Of a stretch of 18,678 nucleotides of DNA, positions 1 to 7,344 are shown one piece after another (the first letter of the stretch is position 1; each line of letters opens with the position of its first letter). The position numbers and the translations under genes were made by a program. The notes beneath the pieces are model-generated. The model worked only from the letters and a program-made list of their open reading frames with translations. It ran no database searches and was not told the DNA's origin. The stretch spans positions 1-18,678 of the forward strand of contig DAOUQK010000031.1 in NCBI GenBank assembly GCA_030625695.1. The letters run 5' to 3'. Origin of the DNA: Paracoccaceae bacterium (lineage in GTDB: Bacteria > Pseudomonadota > Alphaproteobacteria > Rhodobacterales > Rhodobacteraceae).

Positions 1-128
1 AGCAGTTCGCGGATGCAATTTTGCAATTCCTTCGTGAAACCATCCCTATGAAATGGCGTGATTTCCGCAGCAAGGTCACAGACAATTTCCGCATCATATC
101 ACATCAGAACTTTCGGGTTTTGGCGTAA
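1..128 (+). pseudogene. C-terminal end of an IS630-family (DDE_3) transposase, cut by the window edge
   Basis: The reading frame starting at base 3 is open from the left edge to a TAA at 126-128 and gives 41 residues. They contain FLRETIP, KWRDF, VTDNFRII and a final NFRVLA. This is the pattern I know from the C-terminus of IS630-type DDE_3 transposases, which end with a helix rich in FLR..P..W..FR followed by TDNFRVIS..FRVLA. The catalytic residues would lie upstream, outside the window, so I cannot tell whether the gene is complete. It ends 72 bp before the sensor kinase start and marks the left side of the accessory block as a mobile-element boundary. The family assignment is from memory of the motif, not from a search. 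Confidence 0.6.
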
Positions 129-144
129 GGGCGGTATAATACAT

Positions 145-174
145 TTGAGTGAGTTGAAGTTTTCGCACGATAAT
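145..174 (+). promoter_or_regulatory. Candidate sigma-70-type promoter of the phosphorelay operon
   Basis: TTGAGT at 145-150 is separated by 18 bp from GATAAT at 169-174, placing a start site near 181, about 20 bp before the kinase ATG at 201. The -35 has the TTGA core and the -10 has five of six consensus bases. A perfect TATAAT also lies at 135-140 but lacks a convincing -35. Transcription start is not known. Confidence 0.35.
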
Positions 175-200
175 CCGCATCTTGGGAACGATATTGAGTC

Positions 201-3200
201 ATGCAATCAGACCGAACGCACACAGATGCAGACAACGCTCTTGCGCAAGAAGTGCAAAACCTGAAGCAAGAGTTGGCGGGCCAGCAAGCGCAGGCCTCCG
301 CAACAGCTGAGATTCTTCAAATCATCAATAAATCGACAAACGACATCCAGCCGGTGTTTGACACAATCGTGCGCCATGCAACCGAACTGTGTGGAGCGCG
401 CTTTTGCATTCTTTGGCGCTTTGACGGCACGTTGTCACATTTTTGCGCCAGCCACGGATTCACGCCCGAATTTGCGCAGGAATACCAAAAAACGCATCCG
501 CCAGAACCACCCCAGGAAGATTTGGTGTCGGGACAAGTCATCGTGTCTAAAGGTGTCGTGCGGCTGGATGCTGAATTGTCTGAAAACTATCGAGAGAAAG
601 ATGTCGCCAAAGAGAATGGATATCGGCATATGGCGGGCGTGCCAATAATAATCGGTGGCACAATCTGGGGCGTATTTGTTCTTGCCTGGCCTGATCCGTT
701 GGAACCGCAGGACAAGCATATCGAACTTGTTCAGGCCTTTGCCGGGCACGCCGGCATGGCCATCGAAAATGCACGGTTGTTTGAAGAGACACAGGACGCG
801 CTAGAGCAACAGACCGCCACCGCCGAAGTTCTCAAAGTGATCAGTCGATCGGTGTTTGATCTGCCGTCTGTTTTGCAGGCTTTAATTGAAGCAGCGGCAC
901 GATTGTGTGACGCGACGATCTGTATTCTGTTCAACAACGATGGAGAAAGGTTGCACCTTGGTGCGAATTATGGCTGTTCGTCGGCAATGGTTGAGTTTCA
1001 TAAGGAAAACCCACACAAGATTGACCGAACGAACATTGCTGGTCGCGTCGTACTTGAACGGAAAACCATACACGTATCCGACATTGAAAAAGACACCGAA
1101 TTTCGCAATCCCCTGTCCGTTGAGTTGGGCGGCTGGCGTTCGATAATTGGTGTGCCGCTTGTTAAGGATGGCGAAGTTGTTGCCGTGCTAGACCTCGCAC
1201 GCGCGACGCCGGGCCCTTTTAGCCCGCGGCAAATCGAATTGGTTGAAAGCTTTGCCGATCAGGCAATGATAGCCATTAACAACGCTGATCTTTTTGCCAA
1301 AGTACAGGAACGCACTGCCGAGGTGACCGAGGCGCTGGAGTATCAGACGGCAACATCAGAAGTCCTTGATGTCATCTCTCGCTCGCCGAATGAATTACTC
1401 CCGGTGCTGGACGCCATTCTCAAAGTGGCCTCCCGTATCTCGCGCCTGCAAGATGCCTATGTGGCGATGCTGGACCCCGACGATGGTCTCTACCATATCC
1501 GGTCAGTGCTTAACGCGGGATCGGAATTTATCAAATACCTCAAAGCAAACCCGATCGAACCCGGTTACGGCAGCTGTACCGGCCGCACGGCATTATCGGG
1601 GCAAACAACTTATATCGAAGATGCTTACAACGATCCCACCTACGATTGGCAGGAAAGGGCAGGCGTTAGCAGTTATCGCTCCTTGCTGAGTGTACCGCTG
1701 GTCAAGGGCGGTGTCACCGTTGGCGTGATTTCGATAGGAGGCGTAGAAAAATCTGCTTTTTCAATAAAACAAATCGCCTTGCTTGAAACCTTTGCTGCAC
1801 AAGCCGTGATCGCCATTAGCAATGCCCGTCTTTTTGCAGAGGTTCAGGAACGCACAGCCGAAGTGACCGAGGCGCTGGAGCAGCAAAAGGCCTCGTCGGA
1901 AATTCTTAGTGTGATCAGCCAATCAGTCGCCGACACGCAACCGGTTTTTGAAAAAATTCTTGAAAGCTGCAAAAACCTCTTCGGAGGCGAAGAGCTGGAT
2001 GTGCTTTTGGTGGATGAAAACGGCATGCTTCAGGTGGCTGCTTATGTGGGCGACCATTACGAAGCATTGCTAAAATCGTTTCCGGCCCCTTGGGAGATCA
2101 CGCCGGCAGGAAAAGCGATCCGTACGCTGCGCGTGGCCAACTACACTGATGTTCAAAACAACCCGGATACCCCGCCAGTTCTGCAACGAATGGGACAGGT
2201 AGCGGGGTATCATTCGGTTGCCTTTGCCCCAATGATCTGGAACGGTAAGGGGATCGGCGTTGTGGGTGTCGCGCGCTCGCACACACGGTTCACAGAAAAA
2301 GAATTGCGGATCATGCAGGGTTTCGCCGATCAGGCCGTCATCGCCATCCAGAACGCGCGCATGTTCAAAGAGACGAATGATGCGTTGGAAAGGCAAACCG
2401 CGACATCCGAGGTGCTTGAAGTTATCAGCAATTCGGTTTCGGATGCGCAGCCGGTATTTGAAAAAATTCTGGACAGTTGCGAAAGACTGATGCGCAGCCA
2501 AAATCTGGGCCTGCTAACAGTAGATGAAAACTCTATCGTGCAACAAAGAGCTTTGCGCGGTAAGAAAACCGAGTTTGCGACTTACAGGTCCGCCCCTATA
2601 GAGCAGTCGATAGCCAATCATGCGATGCAGCAAGGCCGGGTGATGAACTACCCAGACGCATTGAACGGACCAGATGTACCGGAAGCGTTAAAGAGAATCG
2701 CTCAGAAAACTGGTAATTATTCTTGTCTGATTGCGCCCATGATCTGGCAGGGGAAGCCCGTGGGCGGACTGTTTATCGGTCGGGATTTCTCAGAACACAA
2801 CTCTACGTTTTCTAAAAATGAGGAGAGGTTGCTCGAAAGTTTCGCGGATCAGGCGGTTATTGCCATTCAAAACGCCAAGATGTTTGATGAAACCAAGACT
2901 GCCCTATCTCGCCAAACCGCCAGTGCGGATATTCTGCGCGTCATCAGCGAGTCACCGACGGATGTGAAACCAGTATTTGAGGCGATTGTGCAGGCAGGGG
3001 TGCCGTTGGTTTCATCCGATTTGGTAGGGGCAATTGTCGCAGACGAAACAACGTCTCGCCTCATTGCGAGGGCGACAATGGAAGGCTTGGACGACTTACC
3101 TGATGATACTGCCTATCCAATCGACCCCAGTGCCAACTTTCCATCACAAGTCGTTAAGTCCGGGGAGATGTTGCATTTGCCAGATTGGACAACATTGGAT

Positions 3201-5519
3201 CTTCCGCCATTTGAGCAGGAAACACACATTAAACACGGAGTAATGTCTTCGCTCATGTTGCCGCTGCTTCGCGGTAAGGAATGTTTGGGCGCGCTGGTAT
3301 TTGTCCGCAAAAAGAAGCGACCTTACAGCAAAGACGAAATAGACATCGCGCAGTCATTCTGCGATCAGGCCGTGATCGCCATTGAAAACGTGCGTCTGTT
3401 CCAGGAAACGCAAGCCTCATTGGCGCGCCAAACCGCGAGCGCAGACATCCTGCGCGTGATCAGCAGCACGCCAACGGACGTAACTCCCGTTTTTGAAGCA
3501 ATCGTTCAGGCAGGGGTGCAGTTGGTTTCGGCTAACAGGGTCGTAGTGTTGATTGCGGATGACACCGATTTTTGGGCGGTCGCGCGAGCGGACCCAGAAG
3601 AACTGCTAGGATCGACCAAGGGTAAAAAAGTTCCAATCGACCCTGCAATGAACTTTCCTTCGCAGGTCATACGTTCCAAGAAAATGCTGCATTTATCGGA
3701 CTGGACAGCGATAGATTTGCCGCCCTTTGAACAAACCATCCACAAGGATGACGGGATCATGTCATCCCTGTTCTTGCCGCTTTTGCGCGGGCAGGAATGT
3801 CTGGGTGCGCTGTGCTTTATCCGCAGAGAGACGCGGGCCTTCACCAAAGATGAAATCGACATTGCGCAATCGTTTTGCGATCAGGCCGTAATCGCCATTG
3901 AAAATGTGCGGCTGTTCCAGGAGGCGCAGGACGCCCGCGCCGCCGCGGAAACCGCCAATGAAGCCAAGAGCGCGTTTCTGGCAACCATGAGCCACGAAAT
4001 TCGCACGCCAATGAACGCTGTTATCGGGATGAGCGGGCTGCTGATGGACACTAACCTGAATGACGAGCAGCGAGACTATGCCGGCACCATCCGCGACAGC
4101 GGCGATGCGTTGCTGGATATTATCAATGAAATCCTAGACTTCTCAAAGATCGAAGCTGGGCAGATGGATATTGAAAACCACCCGTTTGATCTGCGTGAAA
4201 GCATTGAATCGGCGCTGGACCTGATCAGCAGCCGCGCCGCCGAGAAAAATCTGGATATTGCCTATATCTATGACGACGATGTTCCCGAAGCGGTGAGTGC
4301 CGATCTGACACGCCTACGGCAGATCCTGCTTAATCTGTTGTCCAATGCCGTTAAGTTCACCGAAGCCGGAGAGGTCGTTCTGACCGTATCTGTCAAACAG
4401 CACTCCAAGGACAAAGTTGAGCTGGCATTTACGGTGCGCGACACCGGCATCGGTTTGACATCGACTGGCATGGAAAGGTTGTTCCAATCGTTCAGTCAGG
4501 CGGATTCATCAACAACGCGCAAATATGGCGGCACCGGTCTCGGCCTTGCCATCTCAAAACGGCTGGCCGAGTTGATGGAGGGAACCATGTGGGCCACCAG
4601 CGACGGGGCAGGCAAGGGATCAACGTTCCATTTCTCAATACTGGCCGACCCAGCCACGCTGCCGCAGGCAGAGACCCGCAGCCTTGTCGGCCAGCAGTCC
4701 GAGCTAGTCGGCAAGCGGATTTTGGTTGTGGATGACAATGCGACCAATCGGCGAATTCTGGCATTGCAAACCGCCAAATGGGGTACAGAAACCCGCACCT
4801 CGGCTTCTCCCATCGAAGCCCTGGAGTGGGTAAGATCGGGTGAGCATTTTGATCTGGCCATCCTTGACATGCATATGCCTCAAATGGATGGGTTGGAATT
4901 GGCGCGGGAAATTCGTACTGAAAGTGCAACTTTGCCGCTGATCCTGTTCAGTTCGCTGAGCCTGCGCCCCTCTGAAACCGAAACGGGCCTTTTCACCGCC
5001 CATCTGGCAAAACCCCTGCGACAATCGCAACTGTTCGACACGCTGGTCACCCTTTTCGCGCCGACTAAACCGCAGAAACCCGTGCGAAAGCCGGTCGAAA
5101 AGCAAAAGGTAGACGCGGAACTGGCCGCCCGGCATCCTTTGCGTATCCTCTTGGCCGAGGACAATCTGGTGAACCAGAAACTTGCTTTGCGATTGTTGGA
5201 ACAGATGGGCTATCGCGCTGATCTGGCCAGCAACGGCCTTGAGGCCCTGCAAAGCGTAAAACGCCAAATCTATGACGTCGTGCTGATGGACGTTCAGATG
5301 CCGGAAATGGATGGTTTGGAAGCGTCTCGTCGTATCACCCAAGACAAAAACCCGAAAGATCGCCCCAGAATTATCGCCATGACCGCCAACGCGATGCAGG
5401 GCGATCGTGAAATGTGTCTCACTGCGGGAATGGACGACTATATTGCGAAACCCATCAGAGTTGGCCGACTGGTCGAAGCCTTGATGAACACCGCCAAACG
5501 CGAAAGGAAACAAGGATGA
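201..5519 (+). CDS. Soluble hybrid sensor histidine kinase with seven tandem GAF-type units, HisKA, HATPase and two receiver domains
   Basis: This 1772-residue protein senses an unknown signal, autophosphorylates on His and passes phosphate to its own receivers. Seven GAF-type units begin near residues 36, 208, 386, 566, 736, 909 and 1081. Each opens with a pattern like (S/A)(E/D)(V/I)L.VIS.S..D..PVF and closes with F.DQAVIAI.NA.LF followed by a short coiled linker. HisKA has SHEIRTPMN with phospho-acceptor H1265. HATPase has the N box (N1382), DTGIG from D1414 and GGTGLGLAISK near 1443-1453. Receiver 1 has VDDN and D1556, receiver 2 has AEDN and D1697, and both keep the KP lysine motif. No signal peptide or membrane segment is visible, so it should be cytosolic. 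The ligands of the GAF units cannot be read, and no phytochrome-type CH chromophore motif is evident. The start is the first ATG of the frame, with only a weak GGGA upstream. Its TGA overlaps the next ATG. Confidence 0.93.
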   Translation: MQSDRTHTDADNALAQEVQNLKQELAGQQAQASATAEILQIINKSTNDIQPVFDTIVRHATELCGARFCILWRFDGTLSHFCASHGFTPEFAQEYQKTHPPEPPQEDLVSGQVIVSKGVVRLDAELSENYREKDVAKENGYRHMAGVPIIIGGTIWGVFVLAWPDPLEPQDKHIELVQAFAGHAGMAIENARLFEETQDALEQQTATAEVLKVISRSVFDLPSVLQALIEAAARLCDATICILFNNDGERLHLGANYGCSSAMVEFHKENPHKIDRTNIAGRVVLERKTIHVSDIEKDTEFRNPLSVELGGWRSIIGVPLVKDGEVVAVLDLARATPGPFSPRQIELVESFADQAMIAINNADLFAKVQERTAEVTEALEYQTATSEVLDVISRSPNELLPVLDAILKVASRISRLQDAYVAMLDPDDGLYHIRSVLNAGSEFIKYLKANPIEPGYGSCTGRTALSGQTTYIEDAYNDPTYDWQERAGVSSYRSLLSVPLVKGGVTVGVISIGGVEKSAFSIKQIALLETFAAQAVIAISNARLFAEVQERTAEVTEALEQQKASSEILSVISQSVADTQPVFEKILESCKNLFGGEELDVLLVDENGMLQVAAYVGDHYEALLKSFPAPWEITPAGKAIRTLRVANYTDVQNNPDTPPVLQRMGQVAGYHSVAFAPMIWNGKGIGVVGVARSHTRFTEKELRIMQGFADQAVIAIQNARMFKETNDALERQTATSEVLEVISNSVSDAQPVFEKILDSCERLMRSQNLGLLTVDENSIVQQRALRGKKTEFATYRSAPIEQSIANHAMQQGRVMNYPDALNGPDVPEALKRIAQKTGNYSCLIAPMIWQGKPVGGLFIGRDFSEHNSTFSKNEERLLESFADQAVIAIQNAKMFDETKTALSRQTASADILRVISESPTDVKPVFEAIVQAGVPLVSSDLVGAIVADETTSRLIARATMEGLDDLPDDTAYPIDPSANFPSQVVKSGEMLHLPDWTTLDLPPFEQETHIKHGVMSSLMLPLLRGKECLGALVFVRKKKRPYSKDEIDIAQSFCDQAVIAIENVRLFQETQASLARQTASADILRVISSTPTDVTPVFEAIVQAGVQLVSANRVVVLIADDTDFWAVARADPEELLGSTKGKKVPIDPAMNFPSQVIRSKKMLHLSDWTAIDLPPFEQTIHKDDGIMSSLFLPLLRGQECLGALCFIRRETRAFTKDEIDIAQSFCDQAVIAIENVRLFQEAQDARAAAETANEAKSAFLATMSHEIRTPMNAVIGMSGLLMDTNLNDEQRDYAGTIRDSGDALLDIINEILDFSKIEAGQMDIENHPFDLRESIESALDLISSRAAEKNLDIAYIYDDDVPEAVSADLTRLRQILLNLLSNAVKFTEAGEVVLTVSVKQHSKDKVELAFTVRDTGIGLTSTGMERLFQSFSQADSSTTRKYGGTGLGLAISKRLAELMEGTMWATSDGAGKGSTFHFSILADPATLPQAETRSLVGQQSELVGKRILVVDDNATNRRILALQTAKWGTETRTSASPIEALEWVRSGEHFDLAILDMHMPQMDGLELAREIRTESATLPLILFSSLSLRPSETETGLFTAHLAKPLRQSQLFDTLVTLFAPTKPQKPVRKPVEKQKVDAELAARHPLRILLAEDNLVNQKLALRLLEQMGYRADLASNGLEALQSVKRQIYDVVLMDVQMPEMDGLEASRRITQDKNPKDRPRIIAMTANAMQGDREMCLTAGMDDYIAKPIRVGRLVEALMNTAKRERKQG
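306..3921 (+). repeat. Seven-copy in-frame repeat of a GAF sensor unit, period 170-180 codons
   Basis: The unit-start motif recurs at bases 306, 822, 1356, 1896, 2406, 2925 and 3441, giving periods of 516, 534, 540, 510, 519 and 516 bp. Units 6 and 7 are the most alike: both have SADILRVIS, PVFEAIVQAGV, FPSQV, DLPPFEQ, MSSL.LPLLRG.ECLGAL and the same exit helix. Units 4 and 5 share PVFEKIL and APMIW. The exits of units 2 and 3 are nearly identical at DNA level: a 36-bp stretch at 1305-1340 recurs at 1845-1880 with two mismatches. This suggests stepwise duplication within the gene. Confidence 0.85.
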
Positions 5520-5851
5520 CTGAGAGCCCGATAGATCAGTCGGTTTTCGCCGAACTCCAGGATGCAATGGGGTCTGACTTTGTCGAGGAATTGGTGACCA
5601 CCTTTCTTGACGAAGCCCCTGGAATACTGACTGAACTCAAGAGAGCGGCAGAAATGGGCGAGCAGAACACGCTGCGCCGGGCGGCCCATTCCCTCAAGTC
5701 AAATGCCAATATATTCGGGGCTCATGAACTAGCGGAATTGACCCGACAGATGGAAATTTCGGGCCTCGAACCTGAGCCTTCACAAATCGATATTCTGAAC
5801 GCGGAGTTCAAACGTACAGCGACCACCCTGAAAGACCTGTTGGATGGGTGA
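5516..5851 (+). CDS. Histidine phosphotransfer (Hpt) protein
   Basis: A 111-residue protein made of a single Hpt four-helix domain, which shuttles a phosphoryl group from a receiver of the hybrid kinase to the next receiver. The phospho-acceptor is H58 in the motif RRAAHSLKSNA, with the usual small residues and lysine after the His. The ATG at 5516-5518 overlaps the kinase stop in an ATGA arrangement and is preceded by AAGGA and AAGG, so it is preferred over an in-frame ATG 102 bp upstream inside the kinase. The 3' end overlaps the cyclase gene by 8 bp. Position and overlap argue that it works between the upstream kinase and the downstream receiver-cyclase, although Hpt proteins can also serve unlinked partners. 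Confidence 0.9.
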   Translation: MTESPIDQSVFAELQDAMGSDFVEELVTTFLDEAPGILTELKRAAEMGEQNTLRRAAHSLKSNANIFGAHELAELTRQMEISGLEPEPSQIDILNAEFKRTATTLKDLLDG

Positions 5852-6887
5852 ATCCGGCAGCCGTCTTCTGATTGTCGATGACAACAAGGTCAATCGGCTG
5901 TTGCTGTCCCGCAGCGTCGAGTTATTAGGTTATCACGCTTCCGTTGCAGAAAATGGTAAAATCGCGATGCAGCGTTTGCGCGACGAAACCTTCGATCTGC
6001 TGCTACTTGATATTGAGATGCCGGAAATGGACGGGTTCGAGGTATTGGAAGCAATTAAACTTGATCCGGCACTTCGGGATTTACCGGTGATCGTGACCTC
6101 ATCGGTAGAAGGGATCGACAACGTCGTGCGGTGTATCGAACTGGGCGCCGAAGACTATTTGAGCAAACCAGTAAATCCCGTTCTGCTAAAGGCGCGTTTG
6201 GCCTCTGGCCTTGAGAAAAAGCGTCTGCGCGATGAGCAGAGAGTGCTGTTAGAGCGATTTGCAACCAGCGAAGTAGCTTTGGACTTGCAGGAATCCGGTT
6301 TTGCGCTCGGCGGGCGGCAGGTGAACGCCTCAGTCTTGTTTTGTGACATTCGGGGATTCACCGCCCTTTCCGAGAACCAGCCGCCGGAAGAAACGATCGA
6401 ATTACTTAACATTTATTACACACTCATGTTCGAGGCAATCGACTGCCATGGTGGCATCGTCACTTTGATGATCGGCGATGGGCTTATGGCTTTGTTCGGC
6501 GCTCCGCAGCCATTAGAGGACCCGGCCCGATGCGCTGTGTCGGCAGCGCAGGACATGCTGGCCATGATCGAGCAATTCAACCTGGATCGCGTTGTGGCCG
6601 ACAAACCCGAAATCAGAATCGGTATCGGGATCGCCACAGGCGAAGTCGTCGCGGGATATGCAGGAACTCAACAGCGCGCTACTTATACGTGCATTGGCAG
6701 CAAAGTGAACCTTGCGGCACGGCTGGAGGCGCACACCAAGGTCATTGGTTGCGAAATTCTGATCGACGACGACACACGTAGTGCCTTGGATGAAAAGGTG
6801 GGATTGAAGACTATCCATCAAGTGCAACTCAAAGGATTCTCAGATCCGCGGGATGTCTATTCTGTTGTGTTTCACCAAAGCCAATAG
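5844..6887 (+). CDS. Response regulator with class III adenylate/guanylate cyclase output domain
   Basis: A 347-residue protein with an N-terminal receiver and a C-terminal class III cyclase that should make cAMP or cGMP under phosphorylation control. The receiver (about 6-122) has VDDN, phospho-acceptor D56 in LLLLDIEMPEMDG, S86/S87 and K108 in LSKP. The cyclase domain (about 158-343) keeps both metal-binding aspartates, D168 in FCDIRGFT and D212 in MIGDG, plus N289 and R293 in VNLAARLE for transition-state stabilisation. The position normally held by the adenine-binding lysine, four residues before the second Asp, is L208. The partner position is T282, as in class IIIb enzymes. Substrate specificity is therefore uncertain. 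The gene overlaps the Hpt gene by 8 bp and is the likely output of the phosphorelay. No DNA-binding domain is present. Confidence 0.9.
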   Translation: MGESGSRLLIVDDNKVNRLLLSRSVELLGYHASVAENGKIAMQRLRDETFDLLLLDIEMPEMDGFEVLEAIKLDPALRDLPVIVTSSVEGIDNVVRCIELGAEDYLSKPVNPVLLKARLASGLEKKRLRDEQRVLLERFATSEVALDLQESGFALGGRQVNASVLFCDIRGFTALSENQPPEETIELLNIYYTLMFEAIDCHGGIVTLMIGDGLMALFGAPQPLEDPARCAVSAAQDMLAMIEQFNLDRVVADKPEIRIGIGIATGEVVAGYAGTQQRATYTCIGSKVNLAARLEAHTKVIGCEILIDDDTRSALDEKVGLKTIHQVQLKGFSDPRDVYSVVFHQSQ

Positions 6888-6901
6888 TCTTTTGGGCAGT
6901 C

Positions 6902-6918
6902 GGGGCCTTGTTGCACAA
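6902..6918. mobile_element. Left terminal inverted-repeat-like end of an IS5-family element
   Basis: GGGGCCTTGTTGCACAA beginning near 6902 resembles IS5-family left ends (GG.CTTGTTGCACAAA type) and lies about 50 bp before the transposase fragment that starts at 6968. I found no matching right end in 7230-7345, so this is one end of a broken element. Confidence 0.5.
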
Positions 6919-6967
6919 ATAGCCGGGAGGGATTCACGTCGGGAACCCAAAATGTTACCCGGACTGT

Positions 6968-7231
6968 ATGAGCAAACCCATACCGCAGAAGTACAAAACC
7001 ACGAACTGGCGATCCTATAACGCTGCCCTGAAGAGTCGCGGATCGCTTACGATCTGGTTTGATCCCGGGATGGATTGGCGTGCGGCTCCCACTGGCAAAC
7101 GTGGGCGTCAGCCAATGTTCAGCGATGCAGCAATCCAGACCTGTTTGGCGCTGAAGGTTCTGTTTCGCCGGCAGGTGATCGGCCTCGTTGAAAGCCTGTT
7201 GAAGTTGGCTGGTTTGGACTGGGGGCTTTAG
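6968..7231 (+). pseudogene. Truncated IS5-family transposase (N-terminal part only)
   Basis: The ORF of 87 residues begins MSKPIPQKYKTTNWRSYN and continues with LTIWFDP, GKRGRQ, FSDAAIQTCL and VESLLKLAGLDW, a familiar N-terminus of IS5-family transposases in alphaproteobacteria. Full-length relatives are roughly 300 residues with the DDE catalytic core further on, so this copy lacks the core. Between VLF and VESLL a few residues seem missing compared with the usual form (about GMPLRQTTG), suggesting an internal deletion as well. The frame stops at TAG 7229-7231, and no further transposase sequence is recognisable before the TRAP operon ends at 7345. The piece is not expected to be active. Confidence 0.75.
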
Positions 7232-7344
7232 ATGACAGCGCGCGTTATTTTCTCCAGAACCGGCAGATGCATGGAGCTTTCGGGGCTCACTTACCCCCTG
7301 TCTCCCGCGTCTAGACAGAATGTAGGTTGGAATTCAGGACCGGG
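7232..7344. other. Junction spacer between IS5 fragment and TRAP operon, with a small hairpin
   Basis: This 113-bp stretch holds no gene I can support. An inverted repeat CTGTCT / AGACAG (7298-7303 and 7313-7318, 9-nt loop) lies 27 bp beyond the dctM stop in the direction of dctM transcription. It has no T-run on either side, so a role as terminator is only a possibility. Confidence 0.2.

Noticed and set aside
135..140. Perfect TATAAT upstream of the kinase
   Set aside because: The bases 16-18 bp upstream (TTTCGGG area) are not a credible -35. The TTGAGT/GATAAT pair slightly downstream is better.
306..3921. Periodic repeats as a possible CRISPR or tandem DNA repeat
   Set aside because: The 510-540 bp period is the coding period of GAF domains. 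Conservation is at protein level and there are no short identical repeats with unique spacers.
4704..5567. 287-codon minus-strand open frame opposite the kinase receiver domains
   Set aside because: It lies wholly antisense to strongly conserved REC motifs, has no family pattern or ribosome site, and is a codon-usage shadow.
7298..7318. CTGTCT/AGACAG hairpin as a rho-independent terminator of the TRAP operon
   Set aside because: Only six base pairs and no T-run on the transcribed side, so I did not call it a terminator.
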